From NCBI GenBank assembly GCA_002104895.1, contig MCFG01000002.1:219501-283500 (forward strand): 64,000 nt of DNA. Reading direction: 5' to 3'. The translations under genes and the position numbers were made by a program. Position 1 is the stretch's first letter; each line of letters opens with the position of its first letter. Under the pieces are notes generated by a model. That model was not told the DNA's origin, searched no databases, and saw nothing but the letters and a program-made list of their open reading frames with translations. Shown here one piece after another: positions 19,668-31,417 of this stretch. The stretch is from Anaeromyces robustus. Its lineage: Eukaryota > Neocallimastigomycota > Neocallimastigomycetes > Neocallimastigales > Neocallimastigaceae.

Positions 19668-20906
19668 TTACATTACTTCTCTAAATAACTGTATTTTTCT
19701 TAGATAATAAATTATCGTAAGACTTATTAAATGTATTATTATTGCAGTTATTGGTGTCCATATAAGGGGTTCAAACATATTTAGAGGTAATATTAAATTA
19801 AATACTCTATTAATAATTAAATGAATTAAATATATTCCAAATGAATTATCTGATAAAATTATTAATGCTTTTTCAAAGAAATTATATTTTGTTACTAAAT
19901 TATTAATTTTTGGTCTTAATGTATATTTAAAGAAAGTAAATATACCAACAGATATCATTGTAATAGTAAAGAAATTAAAATCTAAGAAAGAATATTCATC
20001 CTTATTATTTATATGAAAAGCATATGCACATCTAAATACATATGTTAATATTACACCAAGAATACCAATAGCATATGTTATATATATATATATTTTATTT
20101 AAATAGTCTTCATTCAATAAATATCCCAATAAATAATAAGCTAAATAACCTCCAGCCATTTCAAATTTAAGACCGTCAACATAATCTTGTATTATACTAA
20201 ATTCTTTTAATTCATAAAGACGAGTTAATATCCTGTTAAGGGTTGGCACAAATTGTGAAATTATAATAAAAATAATACAAGCATACCAAGTGATAAACCT
20301 ATCAGGTGTAATTTTTTTAATAATAGGTGTTGCTGCATAAAGACCAATAATGAAATTTAAATACCAAAGATGTCCACCTCCAAGAATAAAATTTTTAATT
20401 GTGTCTTGTATTAATTTTTTATCAAATTTAAATTTAGACCTATCGAAAAAATAAGATGATACGTTTGTATCAATTGCATTATAAATAAATGACCAAAATA
20501 TATAACTTTTGAATATACGTAAAATATATTTTGAATACATCTTTTTACAAGAAAGTTCTTTTTTCGGATTTAAAAATAATATTCCACTAATCATTATAAA
20601 TAATGGAACACATGCTCTCGAAGAAGAATTATAAAATGTATTTACATACCAAGTATATGAACCTAAATCTGATTCATCATATCTTAATGATATATGTGTT
20701 AATATAACTAAATAATTTGAAAATACTCTTAAAGCATCTATCCAATATATTCTCTTTCTTTTTACTTCATCTTTTATATCTATTTTATCATTTAAAGTAC
20801 TCTGAGTTAATTCATCTTCTTCTATTTCAAGAGAAGAAGAATTTTTTGAATTATTTATCATTTTTTCATCTACATCAACAGATAAATACTCATATGAGTA
20901 AGTCAT
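19668..20906 (-). CDS. Acyltransferase-3 family membrane O-acyltransferase
   Basis: A single exon of 412 residues. After a hydrophilic N-terminus of about 50 residues comes RIYWIDALRVFSNYLVILTH, which holds the R-x10-H signature of the acyltransferase-3 (OatA/WecH-like) family. About ten hydrophobic segments follow. Other family-like stretches are PLFIMISGILFL, the glycine-rich GGGHLWYLNFIIGLYAATP, and the late segment SDNSFGIYLIHLIINRVF. Enzymes of this family move acetyl or other acyl groups onto sugars or lipids at a membrane; the substrate here cannot be told. The lack of introns and the bacterial look contrast with the intron-rich neighbours and fit horizontal gain from bacteria, which is common in rumen fungi. 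That origin is inference, not tested. Codon use is as AT-rich as the neighbours, so any transfer is old enough to be ameliorated. Confidence 0.88.
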   Translation of the reverse strand: MTYSYEYLSVDVDEKMINNSKNSSSLEIEEDELTQSTLNDKIDIKDEVKRKRIYWIDALRVFSNYLVILTHISLRYDESDLGSYTWYVNTFYNSSSRACVPLFIMISGILFLNPKKELSCKKMYSKYILRIFKSYIFWSFIYNAIDTNVSSYFFDRSKFKFDKKLIQDTIKNFILGGGHLWYLNFIIGLYAATPIIKKITPDRFITWYACIIFIIISQFVPTLNRILTRLYELKEFSIIQDYVDGLKFEMAGGYLAYYLLGYLLNEDYLNKIYIYITYAIGILGVILTYVFRCAYAFHINNKDEYSFLDFNFFTITMISVGIFTFFKYTLRPKINNLVTKYNFFEKALIILSDNSFGIYLIHLIINRVFNLILPLNMFEPLIWTPITAIIIHLISLTIIYYLRKIQLFREVM

Positions 20907-21024
20907 TACAAAAAATCTTATTTTTTTAATGGATTTCTAAAATAACTTTAATTGTTATATATTTTTTTATTTTTATTTTTTTTAATTGTTTTCTAAAATG
21001 ACATGAATTGTTATATATTTTTTA

Positions 21025-21055
<31 letters not shown>

Positions 21056-21193
21056 TTTAATTTTAATTTCTTTTTACTATATTTTATTATAGTTTAATAT
21101 TTTATACAATTCTGTCTTAACCTTTTATTTTTTATTTAAAAAAAAAAAAAAAAAGAAAAATAAAAAAGAAAAAATTTTATGTAATAAAAATAT

Positions 21194-21427
<234 letters not shown>

Positions 21428-22070
21428 ACATTTATTTATTTATAATATTTAAATAATATAATATAAATTCTTAAAATATTATATTTAATTATAATTAAAG
21501 TTTATTGGAAGCCGCATATAAAAAATATTTATATCTAATTATACAAATCAATATAGAATTTAGAGTTACGATTAACAAATAAAAAGAACAATTATTAAAA
21601 CTAAATTTTAAAAATTATATAAATAACAATTAGTTTAAATTTTAAAAAATATTATTGATTCTATTAAATTATTACTACTTGATATTTTATTTATAATATT
21701 CATAATTCTTCATCAATAAACATTTACTAAAATATAAAATTTTGACTAAAAAAAAATTTATATAATTTAAAAAAAAAATATTACTTTATTTGTTTTATTA
21801 GTAATGATGATTTCCATTTTAACTTTTTATGTTATGTTATGTTATTTTAACTTATTTATTTATTTATTTATTTTACTTTTTTCATTATTTTACATCATCA
21901 CACAAAAAAAAATAATATTTATTAAAAAGATTATATATAATAATTTAGATAAAACTTGAAGGGTTAGAGATATATTTTATATATTTATATATAAATAATT
22001 AAATAATTGATTAATATTAGAATATAAAAATAGTTTTAATATAACAGTAGACTTATATGGATAGTTATCA

Positions 22071-22156
22071 ATATGAATATTTATTTTGGATTATTTTGTA
22101 AATTATCAATTAAATATTAATAAAGTATATGAATATTTATTTTGGATTATTTTGTA
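22071..22156. repeat. 30-bp direct repeat, period 56 bp
   Basis: ATATGAATATTTATTTTGGA followed by TTATTTTGTA occurs at 22071-22100 and again, identical, at 22127-22156. It lies upstream of Utp12. Confidence 0.9.
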
Positions 22157-22468
22157 TAAGTACAATATACTAAGTTGTTTTTATTTTTTTTTAAAAAGAA
22201 CATTTATTATTTTTTTTTAAAAAAAACATTTATTTACATTTATTTTTTTTTTAAAAAATATCTATTCATACTTATTTTTAAAAAAATTTATTCAAAAATA
22301 TTTCATTATAATGTTATTATTATTATTATTATATTATTATTGAAAATAATAATAGATAAATCATTTTTCTAAAGTTCATTAAAATAAAAAAAAAAAAAAA
22401 AAAAAAAAAAACGTCAAAAATAAAATAAAGTATGATTGTATTGTTATACTTTCTTCTTCAAAAAAAAT

Positions 22469-22650
22469 ATATTATTCTTGTATAAGAATAATAATAATTT
22501 CATTTATTATACAAGAATAGAATATGTATAATGAACGAATTTATTTATTATTCAAGAACAGAATATGTATAATAAAAGAATTTATTATTATATAAGAATA
22601 ATAAAAAAAATCATTTATTATACATATTTTATTCTTGTATAATAATAATT
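22469..22650. repeat. Inverted-repeat element of about 180 bp
   Basis: The left end TATTATTCTTGTATAAGAAT is itself a hairpin. An arm at about 22504-22534 (TTATTATACAAGAATAGAAT then ATGTATAAT) is found inverted at about 22613-22648 with one or two mismatches. A partial direct copy of the arm (AAGAACAGAATATGTATAAT) sits between them at about 22554. It has no coding capacity. It resembles a small non-autonomous fold-back or MITE-like element; a chance array of A/T hairpins is the alternative. Confidence 0.65.
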
Positions 22651-22693
22651 AATTTTTTTAAAAAAAATTTCCTTTCATTATTTAACTTTTTAA

Positions 22694-22712
22694 CCAATCA
22701 TTATAATGATTT
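22694..22712 (+). promoter_or_regulatory. CCAATCAT box fused to a 16-bp palindrome (Utp12 promoter)
   Basis: CCAATCAT at 22694-22701 overlaps the perfect palindrome AATCATTATAATGATT. It lies about 220 bp before the Utp12 start codon. The same octamer occurs upstream of the three ribosomal protein genes of the window. A CCAAT-binding factor of the NF-Y/HAP kind is a plausible reader; this is inference. Confidence 0.45.
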
Positions 22713-22915
22713 AATTTTTTGGTAACAAATTTTTTTTTTTTTTTTTAAAGATTTTACAATTTTTAAAATATTTATTAAATGAATAATGATTATTTAATTA
22801 AAAATAGTTTTTTTTTTTAATAATAAACATTATTTAAATATTTTTTATTAAATACTCTAAAAAAAAATAATATAGATAATATAAATTCAGTTATAATATA
22901 AAAATAATTTAAATA

Positions 22916-24861
22916 ATGGTAAAAACATATTTACGTTATGTTAAAGATTCTTGCTTTGGTGTAATAGCAAGTGGAAATTCAAATTCAATTTATAATGAAG
23001 AAGGAACTCATATTATTACACCTTCATTAGAAGATGCTAGAGTATGGAACATTCGTACTGGATTAGAAACAGCATGTTGGCACGATATTGATAATAAAGC
23101 TGAAGTTACATCTATACTGAGAAGTCCAAATAAAGATGATTATGCAATTGGGTATGAATAAATAATAATTTTAAAATAATAATAATCATTTATTAAAAAT
23201 GAAATTTTTTTTTTTTTTAAACAAAAAAATGATAATGAAAATGAAAATCTATTGTATATATATATATTAAACAATATAATTAATAATAAAAATCATTCTT
23301 CAATTTATAATTTTATTTATAATAAATGAATAAATAAAAAAATAAAATAAGTATAATTATATACTTTAAAAAGAAAAAAAGAAAATTTTGAAATCATAAT
23401 TATCTATAATTAATTTTTTTATTAATATTATTTAAAAATTAATAGTTAAAATAATTATTTATAATTTCAAAATCAATAAATACATTTATTTTTTAAATTT
23501 TAAAACAATATAAAATATAAATGTATATAATATATTAAAATTAATTTAAAAATTATATATATATAATTAAATTATATTTTCTCTAATTTTTCATTTCAAT
23601 TTTTATAAATTTCATAAATAATTTTTTTTTTTTATATATTAAAAATTATTATAAAATCAACACAGTTATTCTGATGGATCTATTCGTATATGGAAATATT
23701 CAACTAATTCATTAGTTATTACTTTTAATGGTCATAAATCAGCAGTTACAGCATTAGCATTCAATAAAACTGGTTCATATTTAGCATCAGGTTCAAAAGA
23801 TACAGATTTAATTGTTTGGGATGTTATAGCAGAACAAGGTTTATATCGTTTAAAAGGTCATAAAGATCAAATTACAGGATTAAAATTTTTAAATTTAAAA
23901 GGTGCAAATCATTTAATTTCAACCTCAAAAGATACTTTAATTAAATTATGGGATTTAACTACTCAACATTGTATAGAAACTCTTATTGGTCATCGTAGTG
24001 AAATTTGGGGATTGGATGTTAATAAAGATGAAACTTTAATAGTAACTGGTGCTTTAGACCAAGAACTTAAATTTTGGGATATTGATACAGAAACTCTTGT
24101 TACTGGTTTAGATAATCTTGAAATTGATGCTAATACTGATTCTGTAAGTTTTATAAAATATATATATATATATATAGTATATTGTATACTACAAAAATTA
24201 TAACAAATTTGATTATTAAAATTATACATTGCATTAAATTATCAAAATATAATTAGTTAAAAAAAGCTATAAAATATCGTGGATCAATAGCTCGTGCAAG
24301 TAAGGAACGTGTTGGTACATTAAAATTCCACCCATCAGGAAGATATCTTGGTTGTCAAGTAATTAAAATAAAATCTATATAACAATAACAATAATAATAA
24401 TAGTATTTTAACAATAAAATAAATATATATATTATAATTTTATTAAATTTATTTTATTTATATATATATATTATAATTTTATTAAATTTATTTTATTTTT
24501 ATATATATATTATAATTTTATTAAATTTATATATATATATATTTAATAATTATATTATTATCATTTAAATATATATGCATTCATAATATTTTAAATATAA
24601 AAAAAGGGTGCTGATAGAAATATTGAATTATTTAAAGTTCAAACCGAAGAAGAAATTAAAAAGAAAATAGCAAGAAGAAAGAGAAGACAAAGAGAAAAAA
24701 ATAAGAAGTCAAAAGGTGAAAAAACTGAAGAAAAAATAATTGAAGAAAATGATAAACCAACTTTTGCTGATGAAATAGTATCATTAACATTAATTAAAGC
24801 TAGTTCAAAGATAAAATCCTTTGATTTTAAAAATACACTTAATAAAGATGGTTCATTTAAT

Positions 24862-24908
<47 letters not shown>

Positions 24909-26404
24909 GAAAAAGAAAAAAAAATAATTATATATACTTACATATATTTTTTTATATATATTATATATATTATTTATTAATTAATATATTATTTTATCAA
25001 TTTTAATTCATTATTATATATTAAATACATTTATTAAATATAAAAGATAATGGCTGCATTAAGTAATAATTCTGTTGAAATTTATACCTCAGGATTAGAA
25101 TCAAGTGAACAACCAACTATACAAAATGCAGTTATTGATTTACAAGGTCATAGATCAGATATTAGAACTTTAGCTTTAAGTTCAGATGATGAAATGTTGT
25201 TATCAGGATCAAATAGTAAGAATATTCGTTTATAATTATTATAAATACTAAAATATATATATATATACTAACTAATTTTTAAATATATTATTTCATAATA
25301 ATTTAAATTTATTAAATAAAATTAAAAAAATTCAAAAGATGCAATTAAAATTTGGAATATTCATACTAAGCAATGTATAAGAACTTTAGATTCAGGATAC
25401 GCTTTATGTAGTGCTTTTATTCCAGGAAATAAACATGTAAATAATAACTATTATTATTACTATTATTGTTTTTACTATTATTATTATTATTATTATTATC
25501 ACTTTATCATTTTTAAATGTTTTGTTTGTTTGTTTTTGAATAAATTAGATGATTAATAATTAACATAATTAATTTCATTCAATAAAAAATTAATTTAATT
25601 AATTTATAAAGGTAATCGTTGGAACTAAAACTGGTCAATTAGAAATATACGATATTTCTTCTTCTTCATTAATTGAAAGTATTGACGCTCATGATGGTGC
25701 TATTTGGTCATTACAAATAAGACCAGATAAAAAAGGTTTTGTTACTGGTAGTGCTGATAAAGATGTTAAATTCTGGGATTTCCAACTTATAGAAGATGAA
25801 AAAACTGTAAGAAAATATAAATTAATATAAATTAAACTATTACATCCTAATTTTAATTAATTTCATTATAATAATCTTTGTAATTATTAAATTATAATAT
25901 AATATTTAACTTTTATTTATATTTCTTTTTTTATATAATATTTTATTGGAAAAAAAAAATAATATATATATATATATAGGGAACAAGACGTTTAAGTGCT
26001 ATTCACATGCGTACATTAAGAATGTCAGATGATGTTTTATGTGTTCGTTACAGTCAAAACCAAAAATTAATTGCTATTTCACTTCTTGATTGTACTGTTA
26101 AAGTATTCTATCATGATACATTAAAATTCTTCTTATCTTTATATGGTCATAAATTACCAGTCCTTTCTATGGATATTTCTTCAGATAATACGCTTATTGC
26201 AACTGCTTCAGCTGATAAATCTATAAAATTATGGGGTTTAGATTTTGGTGATTGTCATAAATCTATTTTTGCTCATCAAGATAGTATAATGCAATGTCAA
26301 TTTGTTTGGGGTACACATTACTTATTCACTGTTAGTAAAGATAAAGTACTTAAATATTGGGATTGTGATAAGGTAAAAATAAAAAATAAATAATAAAAAT
26401 AATA

Positions 26405-26442
<38 letters not shown>

Positions 26443-27877
26443 GCAATAATAAAATATAATATAATATAATATAATATAAAATATAATTATTAAAAATAAA
26501 TAAAAATATTTATTATAATTATTATTTTTAATTAATATTTAACACAAATTGAATGTAAAAATAAATATTTTTAATTATAGTTTGAAAATATTCAAAAATT
26601 AGAAGGTCATCATAGTGAAATATGGGCTCTTGCTGTTGGTAAATATGGTAATTTTGTTGTTACTGGTTCACATGATAGATCTATTCGTATTTGGACTAAA
26701 ACTGAAGAACCATTGTTCCTTGAAGAAGAAAGAGATAAAGAGTATGAAGAAATGTATAATGAAAATGCTCTTAATGATGAAGATCGTAATAACTTACCAA
26801 TTGGTAGTGGTGTAGAAAATGAAAATGGCGAAAAAATGGAAACCGAAGTTCAAGAAGTAGGATCTGCAGGTAAAAAAACTATGGAAACTTTAAAGGCTGG
26901 TGAAAGTATTCTTGAAGCCATTGAAATTTACGAAGATGAAAAAGGAAAAATGGAAGAATATGAACAGGTATTTTAATTTTCTTTTAATAATTTTTAAAAA
27001 TTTTTAAATAATAAGGAAAAAAAAATATTCTTTTAAATATCTTAAATAATATAATTAATATATATTAATACATATATCATATTTATATAGTTAAAGAAAG
27101 TTACACCAGGTGGTAACGTCCCACGTCCAGCTAGAAATCCATATATTCTTGCACTTCATATACCAGATATTACTCCAGAAGAATATGTTTTAAGAAGAAT
27201 TAAAAGTATAAAATCAAGTGAACTTGAAGAAGCTTTATTAGTACTTCCTTTCTCAAAAGTAATTATGTTATTTGAAAGTATTGCTTTTTGGATTGAAAAG
27301 GTAATTATAAGAAAAAAATTTTTCTCAATTATATAATTATCAAATAAAATAAAATAAAATAAAATAAAATAAAATAAAATAAAATAAAATAAAATAAAAT
27401 AAAATAAAATAAAATAAAATAAAATAAAAATAAAATTAAATAAAAATAATTAAATTACTTATGAATCATAATAAATAAATATTTTATAAAAATAGGGATT
27501 AGAAATTAAACTTGCTTGTAGAATACTCTTCTTCTTATTAAAGGTTCATCAAAATCAATTAACTTCAACTAAAACTATGATGGTTACTTTAAATAGAATT
27601 AAGACAGCTACTAAAAAGAATATCCAAAAACAAAAGGTAATTAAATAATATATATTAACATATATCAAAAAAAAAAAAAAAACCTGAACTAAGAAATACT
27701 AATTATTATTAAAAAAAATTTTTTTTAATTAAAAAGAACATAATCGGTTTTAATTTAGAAGCATTGAAACAATTAAAAGAAGAATATGATTTAGAAAGAT
27801 CTACTGAATTCTTTGATAATGAAGAATCCGAAGAAACCACTACAAAGAAAAGAAAACATATTGTTGTTAGTCAATAG
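22916..27877 (+). CDS. UTP12: Utp12/Dip2 (WDR3) U3 snoRNP WD40 protein
   Basis: Twelve exons: 22916-23151, 23666-24143, 24257-24358, 24607-24861, 25047-25215, 25339-25436, 25612-25806, 25980-26372, 26581-26967, 27091-27300, 27496-27636 and 27737-27877. Together they give 934 residues in one frame, close to yeast Dip2 and human WDR3 (both about 943). It starts [19 protein letters not shown], as this family does. WD repeats follow ([47 protein letters not shown]) in two beta-propellers. A Lys/Arg-rich segment lies in exon 4. The C-terminal Utp12 helical domain (from [20 protein letters not shown] on) ends in KKRKH. The known role is in the UTP-B subcomplex of the nucleolar SSU processome, which matures 18S rRNA. 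Intron 3 carries a tandem repeat. The gene is intact; only the shortest exons are mildly uncertain. Confidence 0.95.
24418..24540. repeat. Intronic tandem repeat, three copies of about 38-42 bp
   Basis: A unit containing TATTATAATTTTATTAAATT and TATTTTATTT is repeated three times inside the third intron of UTP12. The last copy is shortened. Confidence 0.85.
26408..26441. repeat. Poly-A tract in intron
   Basis: An uninterrupted run of about 34 A in the eighth intron of UTP12, followed by an ATAAT pentanucleotide run. Confidence 0.95.
27344..27428. repeat. (AAAAT)n microsatellite in intron
   Basis: About 17 pentanucleotide units inside the tenth intron of UTP12. Confidence 0.95.
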
Positions 27878-28539
27878 ATTAAACATTAATAATTATGTTT
27901 ATAATAAAACATAAAAAACAATTAATAACAAATTTCAAATATTAATAATTCATAAAAATAATAATAATTATATTATTATTAACCATTCTAAGAAAAGCAA
28001 ATAGAATTAAAAATAAATTTTACCCTAAATTTTATAAACAAACTTATCATCATAAATTAAATTAGAAATTATAGAAATATTGTTAATATTTTTATTGATA
28101 ATAACAACCTTTTAATAATACATCTAAAATATTTTTATTATTATATTTGCTTTTTTTTTTTTTTTTTTTCTTTTAATACTACTTTTTATTTTATAATATT
28201 TAAAACCATAAATTATTACAATTATTTAAAAGTTTATATTTAAGTTTATATATATTTATTTATTTAAATTGTATTTTCTATACATAATAAATTTTAGAAT
28301 TCATTAAAAAAAATTAATAAAAAAAAGCATTAATAATTAATTCCAAAAATAAATATGTTTTTTCTTTTTTTCTTTCTTTATTCTTTCATTTTTTTTTAAT
28401 ATTAATTAACCATAAAATGTAATAATTTATATAAATTTCTAGCAATTACTATTTTAAATTTTATTATTTGTATATATAATATAATATATTATTATTATAT
28501 GATTATAATATAAATATTTTATACTAAATATAATTTGCA

Positions 28540-28569
28540 CCAATCATGTTTAATTAAATTTCCAATCAA
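28540..28569 (+). promoter_or_regulatory. Two CCAATCA boxes in the eS10 promoter
   Basis: CCAATCAT at 28540-28547 and CCAATCAA at 28562-28569, same orientation, about 22 bp apart and about 90-120 bp before the putative leader donor site. Confidence 0.5.
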
Positions 28570-28658
28570 ATGTTAAATTTTTTCATCTATCATTAAAATG
28601 ATTTTCTATACAGGATACATTAATATTTCTCTCTCTTATAAATTTATTGCACCTTAAG

Positions 28659-28945
28659 GTATAATTATGTTATATAATGAAATGATTTTAATGAATGTTT
28701 AATTAATGCATTATTTGTTATAATGGATAATTATTTTATATTTATTTTAATATGTGTTAAATGATGTTTTTATTTTTTATTATTTGATGTGTTTATTTAA
28801 TTGAAAAATTACTTTTCCCTTGTAGGAGATGTATAAATATAATTTTATTTAATGGATGAATAAATGTTTTATTATTATCAATATGTCCTAAGTCATTTAT
28901 ATTAATTTTTTTTATATTATATATAATATATATTATTGATTATAG
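28659..28945 (+). other. Probable 5' UTR intron of eS10
   Basis: A TTATAG acceptor lies 6 nt before the eS10 start codon (AG|AACAAC ATG). A good donor, AAG|GTATAA, lies 287 nt upstream. The eL30 gene has the same AG|AACA ATG layout. Leader introns are common in ribosomal protein genes of fungi. Confidence 0.5.
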
Positions 28946-28951
28946 AACAAC

Positions 28952-29788
28952 ATGCTTATTCCACAAAAAGACAGGAAGACTATCTACCAATACCTCTTCC
29001 AAGGTAAAAATTGAATAAATATAATATATATATAAAATAAATTAAAAAATGAAATAAATTATATAAAATGTAGAATTATATATGTTATCAATGAAATTAA
29101 ATATTAATAATAAATATGTATATATTAAATATGAAATATTAAAATAGAGGGTGTTATGGTTGCCAAGAAGGATTTCAACGCCCCAAAGCACCAAGATGTT
29201 GATGTTTCCAACCTTTACGTTATTAAGGCTCTTCAATCTTTAGCTTCCCGTGAATACGTCAAGGTCCAATTCTCTTGGTTATACTATTACTACTTCCTTA
29301 CCGACAAGGGTATTGAATACCTCAGAGAATACCTTCACCTCCCACAAGAAATTGTCCCAAAGACTCACATTAAGACTCAAAAGAGTATCCCAAGAGGCAG
29401 TATGAGAGGCGGTATGTATATTAATGGATGAATATAAATTATATAAATATTGTATAATTTATGTTTAAAAAAGAATAATAATTAATCATAATTATATATA
29501 TTGTAATAATTATAATATAAATAGAACGTCGTGATGGTGAAAACCGTGGTGAACGTAACGATTACCGTAGACGTGACAAGGAAGGTGCAAGTGGTAACTT
29601 CAACCCAAGCTTCGTAAGTGTTTAGAGCAATATAAAATATATATTAAAATTATATATTATTAATGTTACTAACAAAAAATTTTTATATTATTATTTTACC
29701 ATCTATGCATTAACTAATATAATTAATTATCAATTAAAAAAAATAGCGTGGTGGAGCTGGTCGTGGTCGCGCTCAAAACCAACAATAA
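28952..29788 (+). CDS. RPS10: Ribosomal protein eS10
   Basis: Four exons: 28952-29003, 29148-29411, 29525-29613 and 29747-29788, giving 148 residues. It starts [20 protein letters not shown] and continues through [19 protein letters not shown], then [20 protein letters not shown] and LHLPQEIVP, which match eS10 closely. The tail is Arg/Gly-rich ([18 protein letters not shown], ending [13 protein letters not shown]). It is a component of the small cytosolic subunit near the mRNA entry side. Length is between yeast (105) and human (165). Exons 1 and 2 use C-ending codons (AAC, TTC, GTC, AAG) far more than neighbouring genes, as expected of a very highly expressed gene. Start chosen at the conserved MLIPQK. 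Confidence 0.97.
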
Positions 29789-31417
29789 GCATATAAATAT
29801 ATTTAATGTATTAATATTATTTATTATGTTAAATAAATAAAGAATCGAAAAAATATATAAATTTTTAAGAGTTTAAATTATTTCAGTTTCGTAGATTTTT
29901 ATAATGAAGTTTTGTCGAGGAAATTCATATAAAAAGTATAAAATTTACAAATGGGACGAAATGTTTTTTTAAGTTTAAAAATTTATCGAAAAGAATTGAA
30001 TAAATAAAAAAAGTAATTTTTTGATATTTATTTAAAAATATAATATAATGAATATGTACACTATTATGTGTTTAAAAAAGTCTTTAAAAAATATATTTTT
30101 TATTCTATTGAGAAGAAACAGTTTAATTAATAAAATACAAATATATAATTTATTTATTAAGGGTAATATATATATATTTAAAAAAAAAAATTAGAAGTCA
30201 ATATATATATGTTGAAATATATATTATGTTAAAAAAAAAGACGTAGTATTATTATAGGTGTGTAGATTGAAAAGGAATTTGTATAAAAAAAATTTTTATA
30301 TGTAAGTAAATTTTTAATGATCAAAATAAAATATCTACCAAAATATAATAATAAATTGGAGAAAAATATTTTAATTAAAATTTGTTGTATCAATTAATCG
30401 TTTAAATATTCATAAAGGAGATATTAAATATTTATAATTAATTAAAAAAAAAAATAGAAAACCATTAAATATTATATGAATTTATAATATTTCTATAACA
30501 ATTATTTATATATTTAGTTGATATTATAGTAATAATCTTCTGCATTAATAATATAATAAAATAAAAATTGAAAAATTAAATATATATATATATATATATT
30601 ATATAAATAGAAATCACTTTATATTTTTATATATTTATTATTTTTTTATTTATTTTTTATTTTTTTTTTTTTTTTTTTAATAAATAAATTATAATAGAAA
30701 TTTTTACTTAAAAACTGAAAAACTAAAATATTTATAATTTGAATGAATAAAATATAAAAAATATTAAAATATATGATAGTACATATATAAAAATAATTAT
30801 GTATATATATATGTAAAATTATCATATATAAATGAAATGATGAAAAAATATTAATGGTTTCTGTCAATTTTTTTTTTGTATTATTTATATCAGTATTGTT
30901 ATTATGGTTATGTTTGTGATTGTATTTATAGATATTGAATATTTTTATTGCTTTGAAAAAGGAATAATGTATATTATATAATAATAGAGGTGATTAAAAC
31001 AAAATTGTTTTTTTATTTCTTCAAGAAATCTTATAATTATATTTGTTTTATATATCTATTTAGTTACTGTTAAATTTAAAATATTGTCAAATATAAATTT
31101 TTTTTATTTAATTCCATTGTATTTATTCATTAAAACATAAATCAATTTTATTGTTGTTGTTGTTATTATTATTATTGTTTGTTGTTATTGTTGTTATTTA
31201 TATAATTTGTTCCATATTATTATTATATTTTTAAAAAAAATTAAATATATATTATGTAATCAATATGAAAAAAAAAATATATATATATATAATATATATA
31301 TATATAATAATTATACAAAATAATAATTATTAGAATTATTAAAAATATTATCTTTATTAATCATATATATTATAAATATGATAATGATATTAATAAATAT
31401 TAAAAAGATTAGTAACT
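29789..31417. other. Convergent intergenic region eS10/SAP18
   Basis: It holds the 3' UTRs of two convergent genes and AT-rich filler. The first 200 bases are relatively complex and are probably the eS10 3' UTR. A TTG/TTA run lies near 31150-31195. No gene is seen; the frame at 30646-30867 is an artefact. Confidence 0.6.

Larger units (their letters stand above)
27878..28951. other. UTP12-eS10 intergenic region and eS10 leader
   Basis: 3' UTR of UTP12, then the eS10 promoter. Around 28530-28670 the sequence is clearly less AT-rich than elsewhere and carries CCAATCAT (28540) and CCAATCAA (28562), followed by a CT-rich stretch. A probable 5' UTR intron follows. Confidence 0.6.

Noticed and set aside
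29905-29975. Short open frame after eS10 (MKFCRGNSYKK...)
   Set aside because: Only about 22 codons, no family match, and most likely part of the eS10 3' UTR.
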